Part shown: positions 23,264 through 35,200 of the stretch, in pieces
How the letters are laid out: each line of letters opens with the position of its first letter
How positions within the stretch are numbered: position 1 is the stretch's first letter
DNA from: Brassica napus
Taxonomy: Eukaryota > Streptophyta > Magnoliopsida > Brassicales > Brassicaceae
Direction: 5' to 3'
NCBI RefSeq assembly: GCF_020379485.1
Contig: NC_063442.1
Location: 18,486,732-18,550,731 of the forward strand
DNA length: 64,000 bases
Notes under the pieces: generated by a model
Databases searched by the model: none
Told to the model about the DNA's origin: nothing
What the model saw: the letters and a program-made list of their open reading frames with translations, nothing else
Position numbers and translations under genes: made by a program

Positions 23264-23429
23264 ATATATGTAAGAGAAATTACTCAAAATAACTCAAATT
23301 AAACATGTAATGACTAGAATAACTCATAATTTGTATTTACTAGAATAACTCATAAGGCAAACAAAAATACCAAAACACCCCTTCCCTTTATTATTCACAA
23401 AATTGCCACTGAGATTTATTAATAGAGAA

Positions 23430-23705
23430 ATGTTTAATTATTTTCCAGAAAAAAATTCACTTCGTCGTCGAGAGAGTGTGGGTCATGTTCTCCGAAGACG
23501 ACAAAAGCAAATCAGACCCTTTTTTTCACTTCTGTCTCCGACGACTTCTCCGTCACAGCCGCCTTCCATTTCGTCACCTCCACCCGAGCTCGCCGCCGTC
23601 TCTGTCATACAAGAGGAACCCTAAATCCGAGATTACCTCTGACAAATCCAGATTTAAATCAAAGATAATTGAAAGTATAAGTCCTGAATCTATGCAATTC
23701 TAAGT
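23430..23705 (+). pseudogene. Coding-like fragment of unknown origin in element A
   Basis: Two overlapping frames of 70-75 codons, rich in Ser, Pro and Arg, occupy this GC-richer stretch. One reads FSEDDKSKSDPF, the other LSPTTSPSQPPS. I do not recognise the parent. It lies just inside the left end of element A and 0.25 kb upstream of the VIM fragment, so it may be another captured piece or part of a leader. Confidence 0.3.
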
Positions 23706-23958
23706 TGTTATTACATGTTCTTAACATGTATTGTTTGATTGAATGTTAGATTTTGAAAACCCTAATTTCTAGCACCTCAACACTTTACTCACATTCTCAG
23801 TTCTTTAGCTTTCCTACGGTAAAATTATGGAATGCTTTTCTGTGCGCCAGTGCTATATGAAGGGAATAAGAAAAGATTGTTATCTTTCGAAATAACTGGA
23901 TGTTCACTTGATAAACTCTGACCAGAAGTGATCCCAACTTTTTATATTTCATATACAG

Positions 23959-24426
23959 GTCTTACAAATAAAAAGATCCGCATATGCCCCTGAGGCAGGA
24001 GTGAGATATGATGGTGTTTATAGGATTGAGAAGTGCTAGCTAAAAGTTGGAGTGCAGGTATGCATACAGCTTAATAATATTTTCCACCAGTTATGTCTGT
24101 GCAGAGAGGGTGATTATTTTCCTGACCTATTCTTCTGTTTTTCCTTTTTTTTTTTTTTTTTTTTTTTTGAAACACTATTCTTCTGTTTTTCATAGGGTTC
24201 TTTTAAGGTCTATTGTTACCTTTTTGTTAGATGTGATAACAAGCCAGCTCCGTGGACCAGGTTTATATAGATCTTCGAAGCGCCTTCTTTTATGTTTTCT
24301 GTTTGAGTCTAACGTTGTGGGATATACTGCAGTGACGAACATGGAGATCCTTCAAGACCTTTGCCTAAGCTTGAGGATGCAATAGACATGTTTGAGAGAA
24401 ATGAAACTCTGTCATGGAATTGTGAT
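23959..24426 (+). pseudogene. Fragment of a VIM/ORTHRUS gene (SRA/YDG domain), three exons with introns
   Basis: Three segments with good splice borders (23959-24057, 24196-24260, 24333-24426) join in frame. They give KRSAYAPEAGVRYDGVYRIE, a stop, KVGVQ; then GSFKVYCYLFVRCDNKPAPW; then SDEHGDPSRPLPKLEDA and MFERNETLSW. This matches the SET and RING-associated (SRA) domain of VARIANT IN METHYLATION proteins, E3 ligases that bind hemimethylated CpG and help MET1 maintain DNA methylation. The Trp after YRIEKC is a TAG stop. Neither PHD, RING nor the first half of the SRA domain is present. Retained introns show that genomic DNA was taken, not a cDNA. It lies within element A, next to a second unrelated fragment. 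Confidence 0.82.
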
Positions 24427-24624
24427 GTAAGTTCAATTTTAGCATTCAGAGTGTGATCAGATATCAAAACTTTTTTTACCTTATCTGTAATCTCTTCCAT
24501 GTACTTGAGGATACGCTTACTTGTAATCTAATCCATCACAACTCACACTTAACCTCAATAGTTCCTCATATGCATCTCTATAAATGGTTATATAAAATCT
24601 CGTCATATATGTGTTGTGTGTAGT

Positions 24625-24687
24625 GTCATTGGATCAGCGATTTTGAGCTTTGGATTATACATTGTGATTTGGGGAAAAGAAAAATAG
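24625..24687 (+). pseudogene. C-terminal fragment of a WAT1/UMAMIT (nodulin MtN21-like) transporter
   Basis: A short frame reads VIGSAILSFGLYIVIWGKEK and then stops. This is the last transmembrane helix and tail signature of EamA-type plant transporters (G-x-GLY-V-WGK). Only this piece is visible, 0.2 kb downstream of the VIM fragment. Two pieces from unrelated genes side by side indicate sequential capture by element A. Confidence 0.6.
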
Positions 24688-24756
24688 GATTCAACTAGAA
24701 CTGTAGCAGGTCCTAAAAAGTCACCGTTGTTGGTTAACACACACCTTAGAGCAACA

Positions 24757-25817
24757 CTAGTATTACCATCCCGTGCTTAGCACGGGTCAAGTTTTGTTTG
24801 CATTAAAAAAGTCATGCTTAATCTATTCACTTTTATTTTTATTGTTTTAATGACTGTTCTGATAAGATTAATATAATAAAAAATATTATTAATCATGTAC
24901 GTAAATATACAATTTTTTTCTAAAAATTCCTAAGATAGTCGAAAATGCTCTGTTCATAACAAATAGATTAGTGAAATTGTCAAACCATAACAAACAAATT
25001 TGTAAAAACTATATTTGCATTATCATAGTTGTAGATAGTTGATACCTGTTTTCCTTCGGTTGAGTGTTATTTTTTTTTGGTTGTTGCTGCTGTTGTTTTC
25101 CACATCTTTAAATTTGAAAATGCTTAACCACCTTCGAGGCTACAAAAACATAATATAGAATTTTAAAGAGTAAGAGAGAATTATTTAGAAAAGAAGTAAG
25201 GATACAATTGTTTTCAGAGAATGCTCCTTCGTTTTGTCTGTAATTTGAGTTTATCTTTTGCTTGATTGTATCTTGGCCTGATATACTTCTTTCTTGTTAA
25301 AGCTTATTTTTTTTTTCTTCCCCCTACATTTCTGATTTTATTGGATTAAAGCAAGGCAAATAGTTTCCTAAAATAGGCAATAGAAAAAACAGATTTATAA
25401 ATACTAATTTTATAAATAAAAGAGTTAGAGATACTTATTGTTACCTGACAACGCTTTAAAACAGGAGTAGACTTCAGATGCCATTTTCAAGCTGAAACAA
25501 ATAATAAAAGAATATGACTTGTATGGATTTTCTTGCATCTGGCGAATATCTGAAAGAGAAAAAAGAAAAATAAGAAGCAATGCAGAAGAAGAGAGATGAA
25601 GAAGGTATAGAGGCAGTTTTAAATCGGATCATATTTTTGAACGTGGTGTTTATAATGGGAATTTTTTTAGGAATGTAGGTATTTGGAGTCACTGAAAACT
25701 CGGGACTTGAATGTGATTTTTAGAAAGATAATTTTGTATCAATATTTATTTTTAAATGTTTTTGCCACATGTCATATTCTGATTAGTTAGGTGACTTGTG
25801 CTTTAGTATATAAAGGA
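24757..25817 (-). mobile_element. Non-autonomous Helitron (1.06 kb)
   Basis: On the minus strand the element starts with TCCTTTATATACTAAAGCAC at 25817, preceded by A. It ends with the hairpin CCCGTGC-TAA-GCACGGG (24786-24770), then ATGGTAATACTAG, followed by T. A 5' TC, a 3' hairpin about 12 bases before CTAG, and insertion between A and T are the hallmarks of Helitrons. No Rep/helicase sequence is inside; the interior is AT-rich. Confidence 0.85.
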
Positions 25818-26401
25818 TTATTAGTAGGATGAAGAGAGAGAGAAAGAAAGTCTCTTATTTTATTTTATTTTTTTTGTCATTGGAAAGTAAGGGACATCCT
25901 TTAATTAAATGCTTTTCCCTTCTCTTTCTTCCTCGCTTCTCACCCCTCTTCCCTAAGGGATGCCTTAAGAAACTTCCAATAATGATGCTCTTATACAATG
26001 AAGCCTCATCATTAAGATGTGACTGATGAAAGTGGAGTACTTTTCAATGGATATGGAGCTATTAAAAGATATGGTACCCAATATTTCTTACGTATACATG
26101 TATTTATTACATTATTTATTAACTTGTAGTATCATTTAGTACATACCTTGTAAAGAAGCCCGGCAACATAAGCTAAAATCATTAGCATTTTAGTGTATAT
26201 ATATGGTTCCCTTGTTATTGTTCTTGACAATTTACTCTGAATAAATAAGCAAAGCCTTCTTCTACAACTTATGTGCAATCTAAGCTTAGCAGCCGCTAGT
26301 ATGTATGTCTAGATGAAAATATCGACTTGAATTCATGGAAGCATAACCAGAGAATTTCACTCACTCCAGTCAGATATTGGTGAGGCATGAAACCTTATAA
26401 C

Positions 26402-27219
26402 CAATGTTTTTAAACCCGACCCGGACAATGAACCGAACGATTTACCGGGTTGCTGGGTCACCGCGTCGACCGCGGATGAACCGCGGGTTAAAAAAATGAA
26501 TTAATTGTTTTATATAATATTATATTATCTATGAAAATAAATACATAAAAATTAAAGTTTATATTTTTAAAATGTTTTTTAAAATATAAAATAATAGTTT
26601 GGATATGTATATATTTTATGTTTAAAAGGTATTTAGAAAACACTTAACTTTAGTTTTTATACTTTTATTTTCATTTGACATACAAAATATCAAAAAATTG
26701 TTTAGACTATTTAAAATTTGATGTAACAAAGTAAGAGTTATGACATCTAAAAAAATCAAGATATAAAAATTAGAAATATTTAAATGTCTAATGTAAATAA
26801 TAAACTAAACTTCAAATTCAAAATAAACTAAAAGTTAAGGATCATTGTAATAAATTGTCAATAACGGAAATAAACTAACACCAAATCACATAAACTAATT
26901 TTGGTTCTTTTTACCATCGTTCACTTCATTTTCTTTGAGTGGCATAGTGAAATCTTCATCAAAATCTAAAAATCACAATATAAAACTGAAAAGGGAAAAC
27001 CTAACTTTTTTTTGACAGCACTTAACTTCTTAATTGTAAACTTAGAATATAAAACATAATCTAAAAAATTATCTATTGGTTCAACCGGTGGTTCAACCGG
27101 TATCGGGTTCCGGGTTTTAGTGGGTTTTCGCGGGTTTCTGAAAAACCCAAACCGGATTTTTTCTGGATCACCGGATTTACCGGTTTAACTGCGGGTCCGG
27201 ATCGGGTTTCAAAACACTG
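26402..27219. mobile_element. hAT-like non-autonomous element (818 bp) with 8-bp target duplication
   Basis: Flanked by CTTATAAC at 26394-26401 and 27220-27227. The ends are inverted repeats: CAATGTTTTTAAACCCGACC on the left, and CAGTGTTTTGAAACCCGATC read inward from the right. Subterminal regions are rich in CCGG and GGGTT words; the core is AT-rich without coding capacity. Confidence 0.85.
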
Positions 27220-27294
27220 CTTATAACTAAGTTTGAGTACTGACTCTTACCTTAGCTCAAACTCAGTAAATAACATTGTTTCTTTGATACATCG

Positions 27295-28020
27295 TTGGGT
27301 TCATGTTTCTCCAAACATAAAGATTGCAACAAGTGATTAAATCACCATGAAAAAGGATAAATTGATAAGGAAGAAAAGAAAAATGAGAGAGATGATGACA
27401 AGTTGACAACTACAAAAAATGACCTAATTCTAATTTTAATTAATCTAAAAATAAACCAGATTCGAAATTAATCTAAACCGGTCGAAATTGAACATTAAAT
27501 TAAGTTTGGTTTACATAATCTAGATTTCTGTTAATAAATCTGCCATAACATAAATTAAAAAGTCTGCCACCACATAAACAAAAAGTCTATCAACAATTTT
27601 AAGTCAAATATATAAATCTGCCATAAGAAAATAAATCGAACATAATAAAATAAATTGACCACAAAAATATATCATTTATAACAAATCTGCTACCTCAATC
27701 GACAGACATATTCTTTTTCTATTCAAATTGAACAATTAACCATGCCGTGGAAACAAATCTTACGTTTCTAAGAAAGTCTCACACCATTTTAACGGTAGAT
27801 TTTTTTAATACATATTTTATAAACAGACTTATTATTTGACAAATTTATTTTTTTGAGAATAAATCTACCATCGATCAAAAGTTAAGGGTATTTTGATAAT
27901 GTTTTTTTTTATAACTATGGACAAGGGCAATTTCGACCAGAAAAATATTTTAATAATTTTCAAAAAAATATGAGTCATTCTAGTAATAACACAACTAATT
28001 TGTGTCATTTAAGTAAACTT
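27295..28020 (+). repeat. Direct repeat, unit 1 (shared by the right ends of elements A and B)
   Basis: This segment aligns with 28853-29578 along its full length, starting at CATGTTTCTCCAA and ending in the shared terminus. Similarity is clear but moderate, with scattered substitutions and small gaps. The two units are the 3' parts of neighbouring copies of one family. Confidence 0.75.
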
Positions 28021-28027
28021 TCCGGCA

Positions 28028-29578
28028 CCATAAATTACTTATAATGACTCAAATAATACATGTAATAACTAGAATAACCCATAAACTTTTATCATTGCTA
28101 GACTAATTTTTGGGCGAAAGAAAGTACAGAAAACCCATCCACGCTCGTCTAGAAGTTTTAGAAGGAGCACTACTAAAAAAATCCCTAAAATTTCTCTCAA
28201 CTCGAGCTTTCTGATTTTTCGAAGGTGCGAACAGTCCTCAATGTTGGTGCGCATTGACCCTACTGGCTCTTGATTTGTATGCGCTCGAGTCTCGCAGCAA
28301 CCGTGAAGATTTGTCTATGGGTACTGTTTTTGCATCACGTGTATACGCTCACTCACTTCGTTCGTTGTGCTGCTGATGGAAGCGCTTTTAAAAAATGGTA
28401 ATATTTTTGATTCATCGATTTGAGTTTTCTTAGGGTTCAAACTAGATTCGTCATTCTCTGTTTTGGCTTTAATCTTAGTGAGGGATGTGGTGTTATTATG
28501 ATAGTGATTGCTCTATTTGATATGCACGTGTGCGGAGAGAAACGAAGGGAAGTGAAGAGATTCAACTTGAAGATGAACCCATATCACCCTTTGTCTTCTT
28601 CTTTTAGGAGAAGCTACGTTGAGAACAAGGAGGAAGCTTGAAGAATATGTTTCATTCTTTGGAAGAACATGTGAGGAGAGGAGGAGAGGTATCAGCGTTT
28701 CACAATCACTCAGCTCATATATTACTTTCACAAAATCCTCCTATCTAATTTCGTAGTTAGCTTCAAGTAATTCACTACCTTGATCATTATCCACTTCAAA
28801 TAACCAGTTCTCTCTTTCAAATCTTCACGTTCCGCAGACGAAAATAATGTGATCCATGTTTCTCCAAGCAATAAGAATTGTAACAAGTGATAAAACCACC
28901 ATGAAAGGGAATAATTTGATAAGGAAAAAAATATGGATGAAAGAGATGACGACAGTTACCAAAAATTACTTAATTCTGATCTTAATTAACCTAAAAATAA
29001 ACAAGTTTCAAAAGTAATATAACCAAGGTCAAAATTGAACATTAAATTAAGTTTGGTTGACATTAACCCAGATTTTCGTCAATAAATCTGCCACAACATA
29101 AACTAAAAAGTTTACGACTACATAAAATAAAAAATCTGCCAACTATTTTAAGTCAGATATATAAATTTGCCATAAGAAAATAAGTCGGACATAAGAAATT
29201 AAGTCGGTACATAAGAAAATAAGTCGGTCACAAAAGTCTACCACTTATAACAACTCTGCTACCTTATTCGTGTTTTCCATACAAATCGGACAATTAACTC
29301 TGTCGTAAAAACAAATATGATGGTTTTAAGAAAGGCTGACACCACTTTAATAGTAGAGTTATTTTTCTAAACATAATTTCTAAACATATTACTTAAAAGA
29401 TTCATTTTTTAAAAATAAATATGCCGACAACCAGCGGCTAAGAATACTTTATTAATGTTTTTTTGTTATAACTATGAGTAAGGGAAATTTCGAACAGAAA
29501 AATATTCTAATAATTATCGATAAATATGAATCATTTTAATAATAACACAATAAATTTGAGTCATTTTAATAAACTTCC
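28028..29578. mobile_element. Unclassified element B (1.55 kb), relative of element A
   Basis: The left end (ATAAATTACTTATAATGACTC, then ATGTAATAACTAGAATAACC) and the right end read inward (GGGAAGTTTATTAAAATGAC, then GTTATTATTAAAATGATTC) are inverted repeats like those of element A. The two elements lie directly next to each other. A GC-richer interior (28190-28690) has coding-like frames, for example ALDLYALESRSNREDLSMG, of unknown origin. No target duplication was found. Confidence 0.5.
28853..29578 (+). repeat. Direct repeat, unit 2
   Basis: Partner of 27295-28020. Shared landmarks include AACAAGTGAT, ATTGAACATTAAATTAAGTT and AAATCTGCCA. The unit ends in the family terminus. Confidence 0.75.
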
Positions 29579-30121
29579 CTAATTTTTTTAGTCACATTAC
29601 TTTATGAAGTTACACTAGAAAACTCATCTCTTCTTTAATTTATCTTCCCTTCTTGTATGGGAAAACAGAAACTGAGACAGAATAAGATTTGAATAAGAAG
29701 GCGGTAGAGAATAAGAACAAAATCGGAAGGGATGTATTCAGAAGATAATATCAGCTAGACGCCAATGATCAAGAATTTTCTCCAAAAATGAGGAGACATT
29801 GAATAAAATTTTAATGGGATTAAGAAGAATTGAATGATAAAATCCGTATCATACTATCTTCTAAATGAGTTCATCTTCATCCTTTAAATTTCCCTTTGAC
29901 TTTATCGACCATAGAATATTTAAGAGGCTAATTATCAACAATTTGATTGTTTTTAAAGCAAACGTAAAGAATTACGTCTATTTAATAAGACTAAAAGTCT
30001 TGAACGTTAAAGAGAAGGTTATTGTTGAGTTATATGCATAATCATAAGGCAAAGCAAAAATCAACGTGTTGATGTTGAGTTATATGCATAATCATTTTAA
30101 GAGTATGGAAAGAAAAAGTAA
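29579..30121. other. Intergenic stretch upstream of the LINE, with a short direct repeat
   Basis: No gene is seen. The 22-bp word GTTGAGTTATATGCATAATC(AT) occurs at 30024-30045 and 30074-30095, and a related GTTGATGTTGAGGTTTATGC lies beyond the LINE at 35992-36011. The LINE therefore landed in a locally repeated target. Confidence 0.6.
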
Positions 30122-30291
30122 GTTGTTGATGTTAAAAAAACGGCTACTTTCTCTCTTTTTCTAAAGTGCGACTTTAACGGCGATCTCCACCCTAAACAGT
30201 GCCGATCCCCGCCTCCCACCGACGTCTAATTAGGCGCCGGATCCTCTCCGGTCTCACTGATCTGTCTCCGGCAAAACCCCCGCCGAAGCAG

Positions 30292-32217
30292 ATGAAGAAG
30301 AAGAAACCCAAAAAATCTCCGGCCAAGTCACCGGCGAAACCAGAAACAAAACCCCCTCTCCCGACAATTCCTGTCGTGAGTGATCTGCCCCCGGCGGATT
30401 CCATGGTTGTATCTGAGGCACAAATCAGCCCCCCAGCTGATGAGATTGCTCTACAATCATCTGAATCTTCAGATCTGGGCTCCATCCAACCTGCTTTACC
30501 AACCAGTGAGACAGTGATCGTCGTTCCTTCGGCAGATCCATCTCCGGTTAGTGATGAATCAAAATCTACAAACAGTGAGTTGAGCTTTGCCAGTGTGCCT
30601 CCAATCTCCTCTGTTTCAGTATTGGATGTCTTAGCTATCTCTCTTGAGGAGCTTAACTCTGACGCATCCCTTCATCTAGCTACTGCTGATGCCAAGTTTC
30701 ACACTTCGAGCTCGCAAGTAGCTGTTCCAGTATCTACCTCTACCGTCCAAACCTCCGAAGCTGTTGCAGGTACTGAGGCGGTTCCAAAACTGGCAAATAT
30801 GCAGCCAACCTTGGAAGTTGTCCAAGGCAACAAACCTCCTTTGGCTGCGACAAATTCAAGCGCAACTCCCGTCTCTGAGCAAGTAAACATCGCCCAAAAC
30901 GCTAACGCAGCTCCAGTGGATACTTGGTGCACCCACGTTAAGGGTTACGGCAAGAGTCTGTCAAGAAAAGGGGAAGCGTTCACGCTTCCATCAGGAGAGG
31001 CTTGCATTAAAATTCCAAACTCAGTAATTGAGAAGAACAGAAAGTCTTGGGAGCCCTTTGTTCTTGGTCAGTTCTACTCTGATCCGCCCTCTCAGGACAC
31101 TCTCCATAATATTGTAAACGGAATTTGGAGTAAGCAATATCGTGACATATCGGTATCGAAGATGGAAGGCTTTGCTTTTCTCTTCCGGATCCCGAACGCT
31201 GCAACACGTCACAGAGTGATTCATCAACGTCTATGGCAGATTGAGGGTCAAACCATGTTTGTGGACAAATGGGAACCGGGGGTCGTACCTTCCAAACCTG
31301 AGCTAACCTCAGCGCCCATCTGGTTGGAGTTGAGGAAAGTACCATTCCAATTCTTCAATGAGGATGGCTTGGAAAGGATTGCTGGTCTGGTGGGGCACCC
31401 AAAGTTTTTGCACCCTGCGACTGCCAATAAAACTAATCTGGAAGTGGCCAAGGTGCTTACGGTAATAGACCCGAGGAAGCCGCTCCCAGAAGCCGTAAAT
31501 GTCCAGTTTGACTCAGGAGAAATCAGCAGAGTCTTGGTATCTAGTCCCTGGATGCCCCCTATCTGTGAAATATGCAGAGAGATTGGCCATACCTCTAAGA
31601 GATGTCCCTCGGTGATCAAAACGTGTAACCACTGCAGCTCAGAGAAGCACACTCAGGCGAATTGTCCTCAGCTGAGAAGACAGGCCGCGGGTAGGAAGAC
31701 ACGTAGGGGCAAGTCAAAGGATAAGCAGATATGGAGGGAGGTTGACCAAACAGTGGCGAACAACACTGGCTCGCCCCCCTCTCAGGCTGACCAACACGTG
31801 AAGGTGCAGTCGGCGGAGGCAGTTCAGACAGCCCAGACAGTGCTGTCTTTGCAGATTGCGCAGTCAGTGCACACAGCTCTACCGGTTCAGAACAAGCAGT
31901 CCGCGCAGACAGTGCTCCTGCAAAACACTAAGCTCGGAACAGCAAAAGACTCAGTCATCGGTGAATCAAGCAGCACGCCTTACTATCTCAGATCAGCGAA
32001 GGCAAAATGCGGCTCAGGTACCTCCTGTTCCTCCCACTCAGATGTCCAACCAGACTCCTCTGATGTGGAGACCTCAGACTCGGATCTTGAGGAAGGGGAA
32101 CTGAGTAAGCATGATTTGGAGTTGGGTTTCCAGGTAGTTAGAAATAAGAAGAAATTTTCGGGTCTGAAGAACTCTGCCCAGAAAGGAAACCGGGACAGGA
32201 GCCCCAAACTTTATTAG
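30292..32217 (+). CDS. LINE ORF1: gag-like RNA-binding protein with zinc knuckles
   Basis: The protein has 641 aa counted from the ATG at 30292; the frame opens 31 codons earlier but without an ATG. The N-terminus is basic and rich in Lys and Pro, followed by a Ser-rich low-complexity region. Residues about 265-350 form a DUF4283-type domain (FAFLFRIPN, VIHQRLWQIEGQTMFVDKW). Two CCHC knuckles follow near residues 425 and 444 (CEICREIGHTSKRC, CNHCSSEKHTQANC). Then comes a Gln/Ser-rich tail that is acidic near the end. Such proteins coat the LINE RNA and escort it to the nucleus. Its stop lies 4 bases before the ORF2 start, so ORF2 probably depends on reinitiation or a similar mechanism on the same RNA. 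Confidence 0.85.
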   Translation: MKKKKPKKSPAKSPAKPETKPPLPTIPVVSDLPPADSMVVSEAQISPPADEIALQSSESSDLGSIQPALPTSETVIVVPSADPSPVSDESKSTNSELSFASVPPISSVSVLDVLAISLEELNSDASLHLATADAKFHTSSSQVAVPVSTSTVQTSEAVAGTEAVPKLANMQPTLEVVQGNKPPLAATNSSATPVSEQVNIAQNANAAPVDTWCTHVKGYGKSLSRKGEAFTLPSGEACIKIPNSVIEKNRKSWEPFVLGQFYSDPPSQDTLHNIVNGIWSKQYRDISVSKMEGFAFLFRIPNAATRHRVIHQRLWQIEGQTMFVDKWEPGVVPSKPELTSAPIWLELRKVPFQFFNEDGLERIAGLVGHPKFLHPATANKTNLEVAKVLTVIDPRKPLPEAVNVQFDSGEISRVLVSSPWMPPICEICREIGHTSKRCPSVIKTCNHCSSEKHTQANCPQLRRQAAGRKTRRGKSKDKQIWREVDQTVANNTGSPPSQADQHVKVQSAEAVQTAQTVLSLQIAQSVHTALPVQNKQSAQTVLLQNTKLGTAKDSVIGESSSTPYYLRSAKAKCGSGTSCSSHSDVQPDSSDVETSDSDLEEGELSKHDLELGFQVVRNKKKFSGLKNSAQKGNRDRSPKLY

Positions 32218-32221
32218 TCTT

Positions 32222-35200
32222 ATGTCGACAGACATTTTTTGCTGGAATGTACGCGGTCTAAATAAATTTAACCACCGCAGCGGATTACGTAAATGGGTTA
32301 GGAAAAACTCTCCCCTTTTTGGCGGCATTCTTGAGACTCATGTGAAGCATCTCAAGATGAATAAATTTTTGTTGCAACTTTTTCCGGGATGGTCAGCTGA
32401 AGATAACTATATTTTCTCTCCTATCGGGAAGATTTGGATCGTCTGGCATCCTTCGCTTTTGGTTACAATTATCTCCAAGTCCCTCCAGATGATTACTGCT
32501 GAGGTTACTTGGCCATCGGCTACTCAATCTACGGTGGTTATCTCCATAGTTTACGCCTCTAACGACCCCGCCGAGCGCTCTCTCCTCTGGTCTGAGATCA
32601 CGGCTTTGTCTGTTTCTCATGGTCTGGACACGAAACCTTGGCTGATATTAGGAGATTTCAATCAAATCAGGGAGCCTTCGGAACACTCGCTGGTCCCAAC
32701 TTTAAACATGGACAAGAGGATCAGGGATTTTAATCAATGTCTTTCTGATGCTAACTTGGATGATCTCAACTTCCGAGGCACCACCTTTACCTGGTGGAAC
32801 AAGCGCAAGAGCGCTCCGGTGGCTAAGAAACTTGACAGGAGCCTAGTGAACGACATTTGGTATTCAGTCTTTCCTTCCTCAGTGGCGTTTGTGGGTAAAC
32901 CAGACTTCTCGGACCACGCAGTTTTATCCATCACGCTTGAGCCAGAGAGAACAAGGGCAAGAAAACCTTTCCGTTTCTACAACTTCCTCATTCAAAACCC
33001 GGATTTTCTCGCCACGGTATGTGTAAGCTGGTTCTCTTTCAACACTACTGGCTCCTCAATGTACAGGGTATCCAAGAAGCTGAAGCTGCTGAAGAATGTA
33101 ATACGAGAGTTTAGCAATCAAAACTACTCAGGTATAGAGAAAAAAACGGCGAAGGCCCACGAAAAGCTCCTGCAAGCGCAGCACGATATGCTCTCACTCC
33201 CTTCTACTACTAACGCCGATAATGAGCTCCAGGCTCAGCAGGAATGGGATGAGTTGTCAGCTGCAGAAACCGCTTTCTTCTACCAGAGAACGAGTATAAA
33301 TTGGTTGGCTTGTGGAGATGGAAACTCAAGACTCTTCCATCAATATGCTGCCTCTAGACAGGCCATGAACCATATTCATTTTCTATTTTCTGGTACTGGG
33401 GAACGAATCGACTCTCAGTTGGGTATCCAAGAGCTATGCGTTGATTACTTCTCTGATCTGCTAGGAAGCCCCGTCTCGCAGCCTATGTTCATCCAAAGCG
33501 ACTTGGACCTCCTCTTTGACTTCAAATGTTCAGCGGACCAGGTCGCTAGCTTCAATAAAGAGTTCACAGCTGATGATATAAAGGAGGCTTTTCTCTCTTT
33601 ACCAAAAAATAAAACCGGCGGTCCGGATGGCTACTCGGCTGAATTCTTCATTGCTTCATGGTCTATTGTGGGCCCCGAGGTTACTGATGCCATCTTGGAA
33701 TTTTTTAGCTCAGGCCAGCTGTTGAAACAATGGAATTCAGCAAACCTGGTCCTCATCCCTAAGAAGGTAAACGCTTCTCACACGACGGATTTTACGCCTA
33801 TCTCGTGTTTGAACACGATCTACAAAGTCATTTCCAAGATTTTGGCCTCGAGACTCAAGGAAATTCTCCCTCTATTGATCTCTCAATCCCAATCTGCTTT
33901 CCTGCCTGGCCGCCTCTTAGCGGAGAACGTCCTCTTAGCTACTGACCTGGTGAACGGGTACAACACCCAGGCCTTATCGCCTAGAGGTATGTTGAAAGTA
34001 GACCTGAGAAAGGCTTTTGATTGTGTGCGCTGGGATTTCATCACTGCTACCCTGCGGGCTATTGCCATACCGGAGAACTATATCTGCCTCATAGCTGATT
34101 GTTTATCTACGACATCTTTCTCTGTCTCTGTCAACGGAGTCTCCGGTGGTTTCTTTAAAAGCACTAAGGGCATCCGTCAGGGTGATCCCTTGTCGCCTTA
34201 CTTGTTTGTTCTGGCTATGGAGTGTCTGTCACGGTTGTTACTCTCAAGATACGAATCTGGACTCATTGGTTACCACCCACGAACTGAACAGCTCAAGATC
34301 TCGCACCTTATGTTTGCGGACGACGTAATGTTATTTTTCGACGGCACAAGCAACAGCCTGCATGGAATATCTGAATGTCTCGATGACTTTGCTTCCTGGT
34401 CAGGTCTTCATATGAACACGACTAAGACTGAGCTTTTCACCTCGGGTCTTGACCAATCTGAATCAACTGCTATCTCCAGCTATGGATTTACCTCTGGTCA
34501 CTTCCCTATCAGATACCTTGGTCTCCCACTTATGAGCAGGAAGCTCAAAATCTCGGAGTACGCCCCGTTGATGACTAAAATCACCTCGAGGTTCCAATCC
34601 TGGTCGGCCAAGATGCTCTCTTTTGCTGGGAGGCTGCAGCTTCTCAAAACAGTCATATTTGGAATTGTTACTTTCTGGCTCTCCGCGTTTATCTTACCTA
34701 AAGGTTGCATTAAGTCGATAGAATCTCTCTGCTCTCGATTCCTTTGGTCTGGTAATATTGAGAAAAAAGGTTTGGCAAAGATCGCATGGAATACGGTTTG
34801 CCTCCCTAAAGAGGAAGGCGGACTGGATCTTAGGAGCTTTTCGGTGTGGAACCATGTGCTCTGCCTCAAATTCCTCTGGTTGTTACAATCAAAATCTCCC
34901 TCGTTGTGGGCCAACTGGCATTGGAGCACACACCTGAGTGAAAACTCCTTCTGGACCATCGAGGCTCGAGTGACGGACTCTTGGGCTTGGCGCAGATTGC
35001 TAGACCTAAGGCCTCTTGCGCTTCAATTTTGTAAAACAAGGCTGGGTAATGGGAGGAGAGCCAGTTTCTGGTTCGACGTATGGACGCCCCTCGGTCAGTT
35101 AATCGAACATATGGGTAGTGCTGGGCCAAGATCTCTGAGGATAAGGAAGAATGCTGTGGTGGCTGACGCAATAAATGACTCTGTTTGGTCGCTGCCGCAC

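Larger units (their letters stand above)
23275..28020. mobile_element. Unclassified element A with inverted ends, carrying host gene pieces
   Basis: The left end (GAAATTACTCAAAATAACTC, then ATGTAATGACTAGAATAAC) and the right end read inward (GGAAAGTTTACTTAAATGAC, then GTTATTACTAGAATGACTC) are inverted repeats of about 55 bp. Inside lie a fragment of a VIM-type gene, a fragment of a WAT1/UMAMIT-type gene, a nested Helitron (24757-25817) and a nested hAT element (26402-27219). The right 0.7 kb is repeated at the right end of element B. I found no clear target duplication, so the superfamily is open. Confidence 0.45.

Noticed and set aside
30199..30291. Start of LINE ORF1 at 30199
   Set aside because: The codon there is GTG; the first ATG in frame is at 30292 and is directly followed by a basic run typical of these proteins.
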